Origin: Pseudomonadota bacterium
Lineage (GTDB): Bacteria > Pseudomonadota > Alphaproteobacteria > Sneathiellales > Sneathiellaceae
Length of the DNA stretch: 64,000 nucleotides
Direction of reading: 5' to 3'
Assembly (NCBI GenBank): GCA_024743055.1
Contig: JANSXH010000013.1
Coordinates: 60,716 to 124,715 of the forward strand
The notes beneath the pieces are model-generated. The model was given only the letters and a program-made list of their open reading frames with translations, had not been told where the DNA came from and made no database searches. This document shows, piece by piece, positions 8,657-16,679 of the stretch (position 1 is its first letter; every line of letters starts with the position of its first letter). The position numbers were made by a program, and so were the translations under genes.

Positions 8657-9499
8657 TCAGGATTTTACCAGCGACCTGACTGCCTCACTATCCAGATCCA
8701 CCGCTTCAAGACAGCTCTGAAATTCCGATAAGAGCTTTTGCCGTTTCTCGTTCGGCTGCCAATAGCTCTCGAGAGAATCAATCAGTTCGTAGGCTTCAGG
8801 CATTTCCCCCATGTCTTTTTGGGCTTCAGCGAGCGCCCTGAGTTTGCCGATGTCACGATGGTAGAGAGCGTTATGAAAACTATTCATGTGACCAACAAGA
8901 TGGGGCAGAATCTCTGTACTGAAATCAGAAACCTGGGTTCCCAGGCCCATCAGTTCAAAAATATCGGCCAAATCCATGATGTAGACAGCCCCGTTGGCTA
9001 ATCGACCGATATCCTTATCGGGTTTTTCTGTGAATTCAATAATACGGTTATTCTCATCTTTCGTGACGATGCCGCAGCTTTTTGGGTCATCCGTATCAAA
9101 TGTCATCATGGTCAATGAACAGTCTCTCGGTCGTGTTTTAAAAGCATTGTGAAAAGCGCCCACATCAAACAGTGTCAGGTTATCAGCATGGGCTAATAGA
9201 AGGCTTTCACTGTGAAAGAATTCCCGAAACTGACCAAGTGTTCCTGCAGTTCCCAATAACTCTGGTTCTTCCAGGAACGTGACATGTTCTGAATAAGGAC
9301 TAGTGTTGACATAGTCACGGACCAGCGGCGAGAGATAATGCAGATTAACGAATATCCTCTCAACGCCTCCTCTTTTAAGCATTTCGAGCCAAAGTCCCAG
9401 TAGGGGGCGGCCCTGTATGGGCATCAGGCATTTCGGTAGAACGGAGGTGAGGGGGTGCAATCGGGTGCCAAGGCCAGCCGCTAACAGAAGTGCATCCAT
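8657..9499 (-). CDS. sugar-1-phosphate nucleotidyltransferase
   Basis: A 280-residue NTP_transferase protein. The N-terminal nucleotide-binding signature is AAGLGTRLHPLTSVLPKCLM, followed by PLLGLWLEML, a LAHADNLTLFDV block, and a sugar-binding FTEKPD segment near residue 137. It resembles HddC/RmlA-type enzymes that turn a sugar-1-phosphate plus an NTP into an NDP-sugar. GGGGAA precedes the ATG. Together with the kinase/cytidylyltransferase fusion just upstream, the operon holds two separate nucleotide-transfer activities, so either two sugars are activated or one of the activities is vestigial. The C-terminal 60 residues are helical and not typical of RmlA. Confidence 0.82.
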   Translation of the reverse strand: MDALLLAAGLGTRLHPLTSVLPKCLMPIQGRPLLGLWLEMLKRGGVERIFVNLHYLSPLVRDYVNTSPYSEHVTFLEEPELLGTAGTLGQFREFFHSESLLLAHADNLTLFDVGAFHNAFKTRPRDCSLTMMTFDTDDPKSCGIVTKDENNRIIEFTEKPDKDIGRLANGAVYIMDLADIFELMGLGTQVSDFSTEILPHLVGHMNSFHNALYHRDIGKLRALAEAQKDMGEMPEAYELIDSLESYWQPNEKRQKLLSEFQSCLEAVDLDSEAVRSLVKS

Positions 9500-9514
9500 T
9501 TGATTTCCCCGTCT

Positions 9515-11008
9515 TTACCAGATACCAAGCTCGTGCCTGATTTCATCAATACTGAGAGGTCGATTACCGACGGTTGCGACCTGACATCCTGACGCTACAG
9601 ACCCAATATAGGCCGCCTCCCAGATAGATGCACCGCTGGCAAGCGCCAGAGAAGAGGAAACAAGCATTGCGTCTCCGGCACCGGCAGGGTCTTTCGGTGA
9701 AACGCAGAGTGCCGGCAGGCGGTCAGTCATCCACTCGCTTTTGTCGGGATGAGTCGTTTGAATAAGAGTTCCCTCCGCACCTAAGGTGAGAAGAATGTGC
9801 GTAGGCGCGCATTTGCGAGCCAGCGCTTCTGCGACACCTACAAGGCCGATATCGTGATCTTGGATTGCAAGCCGGGCCTCAATTTCCGTTGGTTTGAGGA
9901 GCAACATGTCTTCAAAGCGCGAAATATTTCCAACCTGGGACGAAGACTGGCTGTCTGCCACCATCGGTATGCTTTTTTCCTGGCAACGTACCGAGATACG
10001 ATTGACTAGCGATTGAGGAAGGACACCGTAATTGAAGTCTGAAAAGATAACGAGGTCTAGATCGTCCAACAGAGTTTCAAAACGATTGTAAATGGAGTCT
10101 TGCAGGCTTTGATCTATTGCGTGTTGCTTGAGCTTCGAGACCCGCAGAAGGGTTTTACCAGCAGACCTGAACCGTTGCTTTAGAGTCGTTGACCGACTGG
10201 GGTCTCGCTCTATAGCTGCATCAACCCCATATTCCTTGATTCTTTCAAGACTATCGGTTGCCTCAATATCATCCCCGCAAACCGTGAGATATCGCGTATT
10301 CGCTCCAAGACCAGCTGCATGACTTGCGACGATACCTGCACCGCCAATGAATTTTTGCTCTAAAACAGGCGTGACCACAACTGTTGGATCTTCTCGGGAC
10401 AGACCAAGAACATCACAGGTGATATATTCGTCAATGATCAAGTCACCTATGACGAGGACATTCAGGTCCTCAAACCTGTCAAGTATTGCCGCAAAATCTG
10501 CCGCTTTTATCTGATGCCTATTAAGATAGTTAGATGAGGATTTTAAATCAAAAAGTGAAGAGTTTCTTTCGCTTTCTGCTTGGATGAGATCAAGGGAGGA
10601 AAAAACTGCATCCCCGGCACTAAACAGTAGCTTGCCGCCGTAACTTGCGAGTTGCTCTTCTTCAGGGTTAAGTAGTTCTTGGTGCTCCTTTCCTTTGACA
10701 ATCAGCTCAGGGCGAATGGCATCTATGGCTGCGCGAAGCTGGACTTCCATTATGAAGGCGTAATCCACATAACTGATGGCGGCAATATTTTCGAGACGAA
10801 GATGTGCGGGGACCAGGACACCGGGTTGCTGATCAGTATTGACGGCGACGACTAAAATGTCACAGCAATCCGATGCAAATTTCAAAAGGCGCAAATGCCC
10901 GGGGTGTACAACGTTAAAGTTGCCGCAGACCATTCCTATCTTTTTCTCAACTCCGTTCTGTTCCCTCAGAGCGGCAATTTGCTCGACATGTTCGCTTAAC
11001 GTCGTCAT
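9515..11008 (-). CDS. fused cytidylyltransferase-PfkB kinase, reversed HldE order
   Basis: A 497-residue two-domain protein. Residues about 22-150 form a cytidylyltransferase-like domain with GNFNVVHPGHLRLLKFA, where HPGH is the HxGH nucleotide-binding motif, and later VKGKEH. Residues about 175-490 form a PfkB sugar kinase with FIGGAGIVASHAAGLG and the catalytic DPAGAGDAM. HldE of enteric bacteria makes ADP-heptose with the kinase first and the transferase second; here the order is reversed. Only one base separates it from the dehydrogenase stop, and GGACAG serves as ribosome site. It likely phosphorylates and nucleotidylates a heptose-like sugar. The substrate is inferred. Confidence 0.85.
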   Translation of the reverse strand: MTTLSEHVEQIAALREQNGVEKKIGMVCGNFNVVHPGHLRLLKFASDCCDILVVAVNTDQQPGVLVPAHLRLENIAAISYVDYAFIMEVQLRAAIDAIRPELIVKGKEHQELLNPEEEQLASYGGKLLFSAGDAVFSSLDLIQAESERNSSLFDLKSSSNYLNRHQIKAADFAAILDRFEDLNVLVIGDLIIDEYITCDVLGLSREDPTVVVTPVLEQKFIGGAGIVASHAAGLGANTRYLTVCGDDIEATDSLERIKEYGVDAAIERDPSRSTTLKQRFRSAGKTLLRVSKLKQHAIDQSLQDSIYNRFETLLDDLDLVIFSDFNYGVLPQSLVNRISVRCQEKSIPMVADSQSSSQVGNISRFEDMLLLKPTEIEARLAIQDHDIGLVGVAEALARKCAPTHILLTLGAEGTLIQTTHPDKSEWMTDRLPALCVSPKDPAGAGDAMLVSSSLALASGASIWEAAYIGSVASGCQVATVGNRPLSIDEIRHELGIW

Positions 11009-11009
11009 T

Positions 11010-12059
11010 TTAACTGTCCAGCTCAGGGTTGATTTCGAGCAAAGGACGCATTACTACGCCTGATTCCAGGTCATCCAAAGCGTCATTTATATTTTCGAGG
11101 CTGTATCGTTTCGAGATCATGGTCTCAAGTGGCAAATCGTTATCCTCTGACATTCTGAAAAATTTCGGAAGATCGCGGTCAGGATCGGTTTTCCCCCCCC
11201 AGCTTCCTTTGATCTGTTTTCCATTCACCAGTTCAAATGGATCAATAGAGATCAACTTACCGGCTTCCGGATGGGAGGCGAATACGCATTGGCCTCCTTG
11301 CCGCCGCGTAGCATTGAACGCGAGCTCGATAGTTGTTGTTTTGCCCGCGGAATCAAGGCAGAAATCCACGCCTTTACCATCGGTAAGTTTTTGAATCTGT
11401 TCGAGTATATTACTCTCAGAACCATCAAGGACATGAGTTGCGCCCAGTTGAAGGGCAACCTTTCGCTTATCAGGATTGACGTCAACAGCGATCAGCCTCT
11501 TTGGCTTGCTGCAACTAGCGAACATTAGCGCAATTGCCCCGATTCCACCTATGCCGATAATGGCAACTGTATGTTGCGGCTCTATATCGACTTCGTTCAG
11601 GGCTAACCCTGCACCTGTCGGGACTGCGCAGCCGAATAGTACACCTAGGTCCATTGGCAGGCCATAAGGCAGTATGGTGAGACGATTTTCCGAAACGACA
11701 GTGTGGTCACTAAAGGTTGTGATGCCGCCGGAATTTAACTTGGTTCCTTGCCATTTATACAGCGCCCCGGGAGCCTCCATACCGGAACCCCGAATCCAAC
11801 CGAGAATGACTTTATCCCCGAGAGAAACCTTTGTAACACCTTCGCTAACGCCGGTCACAATTCCGGTTGCTTCATGGCCCAATAGGTGTGGTAGGAATTT
11901 ATCCTCCCCCCGCTTGCCTCGGACTTCCATTAGCTGACTATGGCAAACGCCGCTATAGGCGATGGCTACTTCCACTTGGCCGGGCAGCAGTTTAGGGAGT
12001 TCTATATTGTCCAGGACGCGTAGCGGTTTTCCTGTTTCAAATAATACGGCAGCCTTCAT
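11010..12059 (-). CDS. zinc-dependent MDR dehydrogenase lacking the structural zinc lobe
   Basis: A 349-residue medium-chain dehydrogenase/reductase if started at ATG 12059, where MKAAVLF is the usual family beginning; a 12-residue longer form from 12095 is possible. Catalytic zinc ligands are in GVCHSQ and GHEATG, and the NAD-binding motif is GIGGIGAIA. The four cysteines of the structural zinc loop seen in class III enzymes are missing; that stretch reads GWIRGSGMEAPGA. Similar loop-less enzymes occur in polysaccharide loci. It is the first gene of the leftward operon and probably reduces or oxidises a sugar alcohol or keto-sugar. Substrate unknown. Confidence 0.83.
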   Translation of the reverse strand: MKAAVLFETGKPLRVLDNIELPKLLPGQVEVAIAYSGVCHSQLMEVRGKRGEDKFLPHLLGHEATGIVTGVSEGVTKVSLGDKVILGWIRGSGMEAPGALYKWQGTKLNSGGITTFSDHTVVSENRLTILPYGLPMDLGVLFGCAVPTGAGLALNEVDIEPQHTVAIIGIGGIGAIALMFASCSKPKRLIAVDVNPDKRKVALQLGATHVLDGSESNILEQIQKLTDGKGVDFCLDSAGKTTTIELAFNATRRQGGQCVFASHPEAGKLISIDPFELVNGKQIKGSWGGKTDPDRDLPKFFRMSEDNDLPLETMISKRYSLENINDALDDLESGVVMRPLLEINPELDS

Positions 12060-12308
12060 TAGATTTAACTTTTGTCTCTTGCTATTGTGACTCATTCAGG
12101 CATTTGTGCATTTCGTGGCCCGGACCATATCAGTATGTCACTCGGATGCGAAGCGCATTCAAGAATATCTATTTCTTGAACCAATAAAACAAGAATGAAT
12201 CCTTGTAAAATTGCTGGAGACGCAACATTGAATATTATTTTTTTACTTGGCTATTTGCGGAAGGCCGTGATAGCGGTTGCTGACGTGGGCAGGATTTTTT
12301 GAGGGAAC

Positions 12309-12851
12309 ATGCAGGTTCGAAGAATAATAACAATCAAAGATGTTGTGTATTCCGATACATTTGGAAAGGCTTGTGATCCTATCACCCGGATCGCTATTGC
12401 AGCGGTTTTACGCAATCCTTGTGCCGGCGAATATGTTGAAGATCTCTCAGAGTTGTTTCAGATGGGCGGCGCCTTAGGGGCTAAGTTGTTGTCAGACGGA
12501 GTCACGGCACTTCCTGGATCGCCAGTCAGTTACGGCAAGGCTGCCATTGTTGGTGTTGCTGGAGATATGGAGCATGGGGGCGCAATGATCCATCCGAAGC
12601 TTGGTATGCCTATGCGTGAAGCAGTCGGCGGAGGTGAGGCGCTTATTCCCTCAAATGTAAAAATTGGTCCTTGCGGCACGTGCATTGATGTCCCTCTGGG
12701 GCATAAAGACGAAGCTTGGTCGTTTGATCATTTTGACACAATGACCATTTCTGTACCTGATGCTCCTTTGCCCGATGAAATTATAGTGATCATGGCGGTT
12801 GCGGATGGCGGGCGTGTCAATCCCCGAGTCGGGAGCGGCCCTCAAAAGTGA
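12309..12851 (+). CDS. DUF1185 / amino acid synthesis family protein
   Basis: A 180-residue protein that matches the DUF1185 (AA_synth, PF06684) family across its whole length, with conserved blocks AAVLRNPCAGEYVEDL, GKAAIVGVAGDMEHG and MAVADGGRVNPRVG. The biochemical role of the family is not established. Members often sit with amide, pyrimidine or amino-acid catabolic genes. GAGGGA lies close before the ATG. An MFS carrier begins 34 bases downstream, so the two are likely one transcript whose promoter lies in the 213-base divergent gap 12096-12308, in which I see no clear hexamers. Confidence 0.8.
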   Translation: MQVRRIITIKDVVYSDTFGKACDPITRIAIAAVLRNPCAGEYVEDLSELFQMGGALGAKLLSDGVTALPGSPVSYGKAAIVGVAGDMEHGGAMIHPKLGMPMREAVGGGEALIPSNVKIGPCGTCIDVPLGHKDEAWSFDHFDTMTISVPDAPLPDEIIVIMAVADGGRVNPRVGSGPQK

Positions 12852-12867
12852 GTGATTTTTCACTCGC
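12848..12867 (+). repeat. small hairpin overlapping the DUF1185 stop
   Basis: GAGTGA and TCACTC pair perfectly around a TTTT loop, with two further pairs outside (one G-T). The stem covers the TGA stop codon of the DUF1185 gene. No T-run follows, so it is not a normal terminator. It lies 18 bases before the MFS start codon and could affect coupling or mRNA stability. Confidence 0.4.
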
Positions 12868-12885
12868 AACATAAAGGTATGCCAT

Positions 12886-14046
12886 ATGCAATCGAGATGG
12901 GGAATTCTCGCCCTCTTGTTTATAGCGCGCATTGGTCTGGGGTTTCAGTTCCAGACATTGGGGACAGTGTCTGAAGAGTTGGTAGAGGAACTCGGCTTAA
13001 ACTATGCCCAGATCGGTAGCCTGATTGGGCTTTTTATGGTGCCGGGAATGTTTCTGGCTATTCCCGCCGGACTGGCAGGGCGGTTTTTTTCGGACCGTTT
13101 TATCGTTGGTTTCGGCTTGTTGGCGGTCGGTACGGGGGGCGGGTTGGCCTCGGTTGCAGAGAGCTTCGAATTTTTCGCTGCGGCCCGCGTTATCTGCGGT
13201 GTGGGGTTTGTCTTTTCCACAGTGTTTTTCACAAAAATCGTTGCTGATATGTTTGTGGGAAAAGAGCTGGCGACGGCTATGGGAGCTCTGGTCATGTCCT
13301 GGCCCGGAGGAATCGCCATAGCACAGATCGGAGGCGGCTGGCTGGCAATTAATTTCGATTGGCAGATGGCCTTTATAGTCGCCTCAGTCTATTGCGTGGT
13401 TGCGGCGCTGCTGGTCATGATCTTTTGCAAGGACGTCCCAGGTGTGACAAAACAAAGTGGCGGATTAAGATTTACCCTGAACCGGAATGAAATAGTACTG
13501 ATCTTGATTTCCTCTCTGGTCTGGGGGTTTTTCAATGCCGGCTATGTGGTCTATCTCAGCTTTGCCCCAAGCGTTCTGGTGGAAGTTGGATATGACACTG
13601 TATCGGCACTGAGCATAATTAGTCTGGCGAGCTGGCTCATGATTGTTTCAGGCATTGTTTGTGGATATATCGCTGATCGCAGCGGCCGGCCGGATTTGGT
13701 CCTGTATGTCTGTATGGCGTCGGCTGTCTTCGCCTTGGTACTTTTGTTCATAGCACCGATGGCAATCCCATCAAGTTTGCTGTTTGGCCTTTTGGGGATT
13801 GCGCCTGCCGGGGTGATCATGGCGCTAGCCGGTCAGGCCATGAAACCGGAAAACCGGGCCATCGGCATGGGATTGTTTTTTACCTTTTACTTTGTTGCCC
13901 AGGCGCCGGCACCGGCCATCGCCGGCTGGCTTTATGATATGACGGCTGATTTATACTGGCCGATCGGCTTTGCAATTCTCATGTTCGTGATAACGGCTAC
14001 GGCGAATATAATTTTCAGGATCGTACAAAAAAGGCTCCCGCTTTGA
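12886..14046 (+). CDS. MFS transporter
   Basis: A 386-residue major facilitator protein with about twelve hydrophobic segments. The cytoplasmic loop between helices 2 and 3 reads AGLAGRFFSDRFIVGFG and its C-half counterpart is GYIADRSGRPDLVLY, the two repeats of the MFS D-R-x-G-R signature. AAAGG precedes the ATG by nine bases. It follows the DUF1185 gene closely, so both probably serve uptake and use of one compound, perhaps an amino-acid or amide derivative; the substrate cannot be deduced. Its last codons lie inside the terminator of the convergent ald gene. Confidence 0.88.
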   Translation: MQSRWGILALLFIARIGLGFQFQTLGTVSEELVEELGLNYAQIGSLIGLFMVPGMFLAIPAGLAGRFFSDRFIVGFGLLAVGTGGGLASVAESFEFFAAARVICGVGFVFSTVFFTKIVADMFVGKELATAMGALVMSWPGGIAIAQIGGGWLAINFDWQMAFIVASVYCVVAALLVMIFCKDVPGVTKQSGGLRFTLNRNEIVLILISSLVWGFFNAGYVVYLSFAPSVLVEVGYDTVSALSIISLASWLMIVSGIVCGYIADRSGRPDLVLYVCMASAVFALVLLFIAPMAIPSSLLFGLLGIAPAGVIMALAGQAMKPENRAIGMGLFFTFYFVAQAPAPAIAGWLYDMTADLYWPIGFAILMFVITATANIIFRIVQKRLPL

Positions 14047-14056
14047 GGCGGGAGCC
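14027..14056 (-). terminator. rho-independent terminator of ald, inside the MFS 3' end
   Basis: On the minus strand a perfect nine-base stem GGCTCCCGC/GCGGGAGCC with a six-base loop is followed by six T. It lies 20 bases after the ald stop. The loop contains the TGA stop codon of the convergent MFS gene. On the plus strand no T-run follows, so it acts in the ald direction. Confidence 0.9.
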
Positions 14057-14075
14057 GATCGGAGGATAGAAGTCC

Positions 14076-15194
14076 TCAGCTATTTAGGGCGTCTTCAACC
14101 GGGACGTAGTCGAGGCCGAGATCACGGGCGACGGGCTCGCAAGTGATCTGACCGTTCCAGACATTGAGGCCATTAGCAAGGTGTGGGTCAGCTTTCAGTG
14201 CGTCTTTCCAGCCTTTATTGGCGATTTCGACGGCCAACGGTAGGGTCACATTGTTCAAGGCATAGGTGGATGTACGAGCCACTCCGCCAGGCATATTGGC
14301 GACGCAATAATGAACTACGCCGTCGACCACATAAGTTGGATCAGCATGGGTAGTTGCCTTGGAAGTTTCAAAACAGCCACCCTGATCGATGGCGACATCG
14401 ACAATCACCGCGCCATCCTGCATGGTGCCAAGCATTTCGCGGGTGACCAGTTTTGGGGCGGCGGCGCCCGGTATTAGAACAGCGCCGATCACCAGATCTG
14501 CTTCCTTCACCAAATTCTCAAGAGCTGCTTTGGTGGAGTAAATGACCTTGGCGGAAGACTCGAAGTGATTTTCCAGCTTTTCAAGGGTATTGGGATTGCG
14601 ATCAAGAATGGTGACATCTGCATGCAAGCCAATAGCCATCTGCGCCGCATTAAAGCCAACAACACCGCCACCAATAACAACAACTTTTCCAGGGGCGACA
14701 CCCGGAACACCGCCAAGCAGCACGCCGCGTCCACCATGGGCTTTTTCTAGGGCAGCAGCGCCCGCCTGAACAGACATACGGCCGGCAACCTGGCTCATGG
14801 GTTTTAACAGGGGAAGACCGCCCATATTGTCCGTGACGGTTTCATAGGCAATACAAACAGCTTTTGATTTTATCAGGTCCTTTGTCTGCTCGGGATCGGG
14901 AGCGAGATGAAGGTAGGTGTAGAGGATCTGGCCTTCGCGCAGCATTGCCCGCTCAACAGCTTGAGGTTCTTTAACCTTCACCACCATTTCGCATTTTTCG
15001 AAGATTTCCTCTGCCGTGCCAACAATGGTGGCGCCAGCGGCAACATATGCCTCATCAAGAGCGCCAATTCCGCGACCGGCGTCCGTTTCCACGAGAACCT
15101 GATGACCGTGGGCGACAAGCTCTGACGCGCTTTCCGGTGTCAGCCCAACTCGGTACTCATGGTTCTTGATTTCTTTCGGTGTCCCAATAATCAT
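14076..15194 (-). CDS. ald: alanine dehydrogenase
   Basis: A 372-residue alanine dehydrogenase, close to the usual 370. It converts L-alanine and NAD to pyruvate, ammonium and NADH in the cytoplasm. The N-terminus is the family-typical [16 protein letters not shown], the catalytic region includes YLHLAPD, and the NAD-binding motif is [15 protein letters not shown] near residue 171. GGAG sits eight bases before ATG 15194, which is preferred over the GTG one codon upstream. An Lrp-type regulator is divergently transcribed 141 bases away, the classic ald/aldR arrangement, so alanine-responsive control is likely. Confidence 0.95.
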   Translation of the reverse strand: MIIGTPKEIKNHEYRVGLTPESASELVAHGHQVLVETDAGRGIGALDEAYVAAGATIVGTAEEIFEKCEMVVKVKEPQAVERAMLREGQILYTYLHLAPDPEQTKDLIKSKAVCIAYETVTDNMGGLPLLKPMSQVAGRMSVQAGAAALEKAHGGRGVLLGGVPGVAPGKVVVIGGGVVGFNAAQMAIGLHADVTILDRNPNTLEKLENHFESSAKVIYSTKAALENLVKEADLVIGAVLIPGAAAPKLVTREMLGTMQDGAVIVDVAIDQGGCFETSKATTHADPTYVVDGVVHYCVANMPGGVARTSTYALNNVTLPLAVEIANKGWKDALKADPHLANGLNVWNGQITCEPVARDLGLDYVPVEDALNS

Positions 15195-15263
15195 CACTAC
15201 AGCTCCCTATCGAATAGCGATCAGAAAAACTAAATATAGGATGTCGGGCGTAAAAAGTTTTCC

Positions 15264-15282
15264 GAAAATTCTTCTAATTTTC
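15264..15282. promoter_or_regulatory. candidate Lrp/AldR operator dyad
   Basis: A perfect inverted repeat GAAAATT - CTTCT - AATTTTC in the AT-rich gap between ald and the divergent Lrp-type gene. Lrp/AsnC regulators bind AT-rich dyads of about this size. The site lies 54-72 bases upstream of the regulator gene and 70-88 bases upstream of ald, so it could serve both. Confidence 0.5.
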
Positions 15283-15335
15283 ATCATTTTCGATAATATT
15301 TCCTGATATTTAGACACGAATGGGGAAATATTATT

Positions 15336-15812
15336 ATGGATAGCTTTGACAGCCATATTTTATCTGAACTGCAATCGGATTCGAGCCGGTCAATTGCCGA
15401 AATCGCTGAGGTGGTTAATCTGTCTCTCTCGGCCTGTCATCGGCGGATCAAGAATCTGGAGGAAGATGGGATTATTGACGGCTATGCGGCTCGGCTCAAT
15501 CAGCAGTCCTTGGGTCTACAAGTCGATGTGTTCGTCGAAATCTCTTTGATCTCGCAAAGCCAGGAAGCTTTGCAGGCCTTCGAGGAAGCGGTCACTGCTT
15601 ATGATGAGATCCTGGAATGTCACCTGACCACCGGAAATGCAGATTATATTATGCGGGTGGTGGCCAAGGATGTGGCGGACTATGACCTTATCCATCGTCA
15701 TAGCCTCGCCAAATTACCTCATGTGGCAAGCATGCGATCTACTTTTGCCTTGCGAGCGATTAAGCCCTGGCGAGGATACCCCCTCGGCAAGGTCAAAAGA
15801 AAATCTGCTTAA
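15336..15812 (+). CDS. Lrp/AsnC-family transcriptional regulator
   Basis: A 158-residue regulator with an N-terminal AsnC-type helix-turn-helix (about 4-60; LSELQSDSSRSIAEIAEVVN and SLSACHRRIKNLEEDGII) and a C-terminal RAM effector domain (about 68-148) containing VFVEISL and the HLTTGNADYIMRV core. It faces away from ald across a gap with a perfect dyad, so it is probably the local activator or repressor of ald, responding to alanine or a related amino acid. GGGGAAAT precedes the ATG. The family call is secure; the target is inferred from position. Confidence 0.9.
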   Translation: MDSFDSHILSELQSDSSRSIAEIAEVVNLSLSACHRRIKNLEEDGIIDGYAARLNQQSLGLQVDVFVEISLISQSQEALQAFEEAVTAYDEILECHLTTGNADYIMRVVAKDVADYDLIHRHSLAKLPHVASMRSTFALRAIKPWRGYPLGKVKRKSA

Positions 15813-15815
15813 GGT

Positions 15816-16580
15816 TTACTTGAAGGTTCCATGGCGGCCTTCACCGGAGGCAAAGCGAGCGGCTCCGGACTGGGCTTCGTTCTGTTTGGCTTCTTCCGCG
15901 CATTCCGTCTCGAAGGCGACAGCCTCGCTTTCCGGGCGGCCTTCCTGCCCATACATACTGCGCCGATCAGAGCACATAGCGATTTGTGGAAAGTCAGCCA
16001 TTTTTAAAGCGAGCTCTCGTGCCGCCTCCAAAACCGTTCCGGCAGGCACAAGGCGGGTAACCAACCCCATAGCCAAGGCCTCTTCTGCATTAACGGATTT
16101 TCCAGTGAGCAGCATATCGAGAGCCGGACCCTTCCCAATCAACCGTGGCAACCGAACCGTCGTGCCATCACTCATGGGCACGCCCCATCGGCGAGAGAAA
16201 ATTCCGAAATTGGCTGTGGTATCAGCGATGCGGATATCACAATAAAGGGCAATGCCAATTCCCCCGGCACAGGCATGGCCGGAAATAGCAGCGATCACGG
16301 GCTTGGAGAGGGGCGCATGCAACGGGCCTTCTGGGTGTCCTGCCCAGGCTTTGTAGTCCACCCGGTCAGCAGCTTCCTTCAGGTCGGCGCCAGAGCAAAA
16401 AGCGCCGTCCGCACCTGTGACGATGGCAATCCGTTGGCTATTATCCTGATCAAAGGTGTGAAAGGCCTGCGCCAGCTGATCAGAGCCCTCCTGATCCAGG
16501 GCGTTACGTACTTCGGGTCGGTTAAGAATGATTGTTGTGACCGGACCATCTTTTGTTATTTTTATTTTTGGTTGGCTCAT
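15816..16580 (-). CDS. enoyl-CoA hydratase/isomerase (crotonase) family protein
   Basis: A 254-residue crotonase-fold protein with the two oxyanion-hole loops: GAFCSGADLKE (about 60-70) and SGHACAGGIGIALYCDIRIA (about 103-122). The second catalytic glutamate position of classic hydratases is replaced by a DGTTVRLPRLIG-type stretch, so an isomerase, hydrolase or other crotonase reaction is as likely as hydration. It converges with the Lrp gene with a three-base gap and is divergent from sthA. AAGGAA lies about eleven bases before the ATG. It stands alone, so the pathway cannot be read. Confidence 0.82.
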   Translation of the reverse strand: MSQPKIKITKDGPVTTIILNRPEVRNALDQEGSDQLAQAFHTFDQDNSQRIAIVTGADGAFCSGADLKEAADRVDYKAWAGHPEGPLHAPLSKPVIAAISGHACAGGIGIALYCDIRIADTTANFGIFSRRWGVPMSDGTTVRLPRLIGKGPALDMLLTGKSVNAEEALAMGLVTRLVPAGTVLEAARELALKMADFPQIAMCSDRRSMYGQEGRPESEAVAFETECAEEAKQNEAQSGAARFASGEGRHGTFK

Positions 16581-16679
16581 TTTATTAATTCCTTCGTGTT
16601 ACGACTGGGCCTCCTAAGTTTCGAATTTGGAGATTTCCCATTATCCCGTATGGTAATGGAAGTTGAGGGGGAACGGGTA

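Noticed and set aside
16275..16679. N-terminal 135-codon extension of sthA
   Set aside because: It overlaps the opposite crotonase gene and has no SthA-like sequence; the strong ribosome site and family length support ATG 16680.
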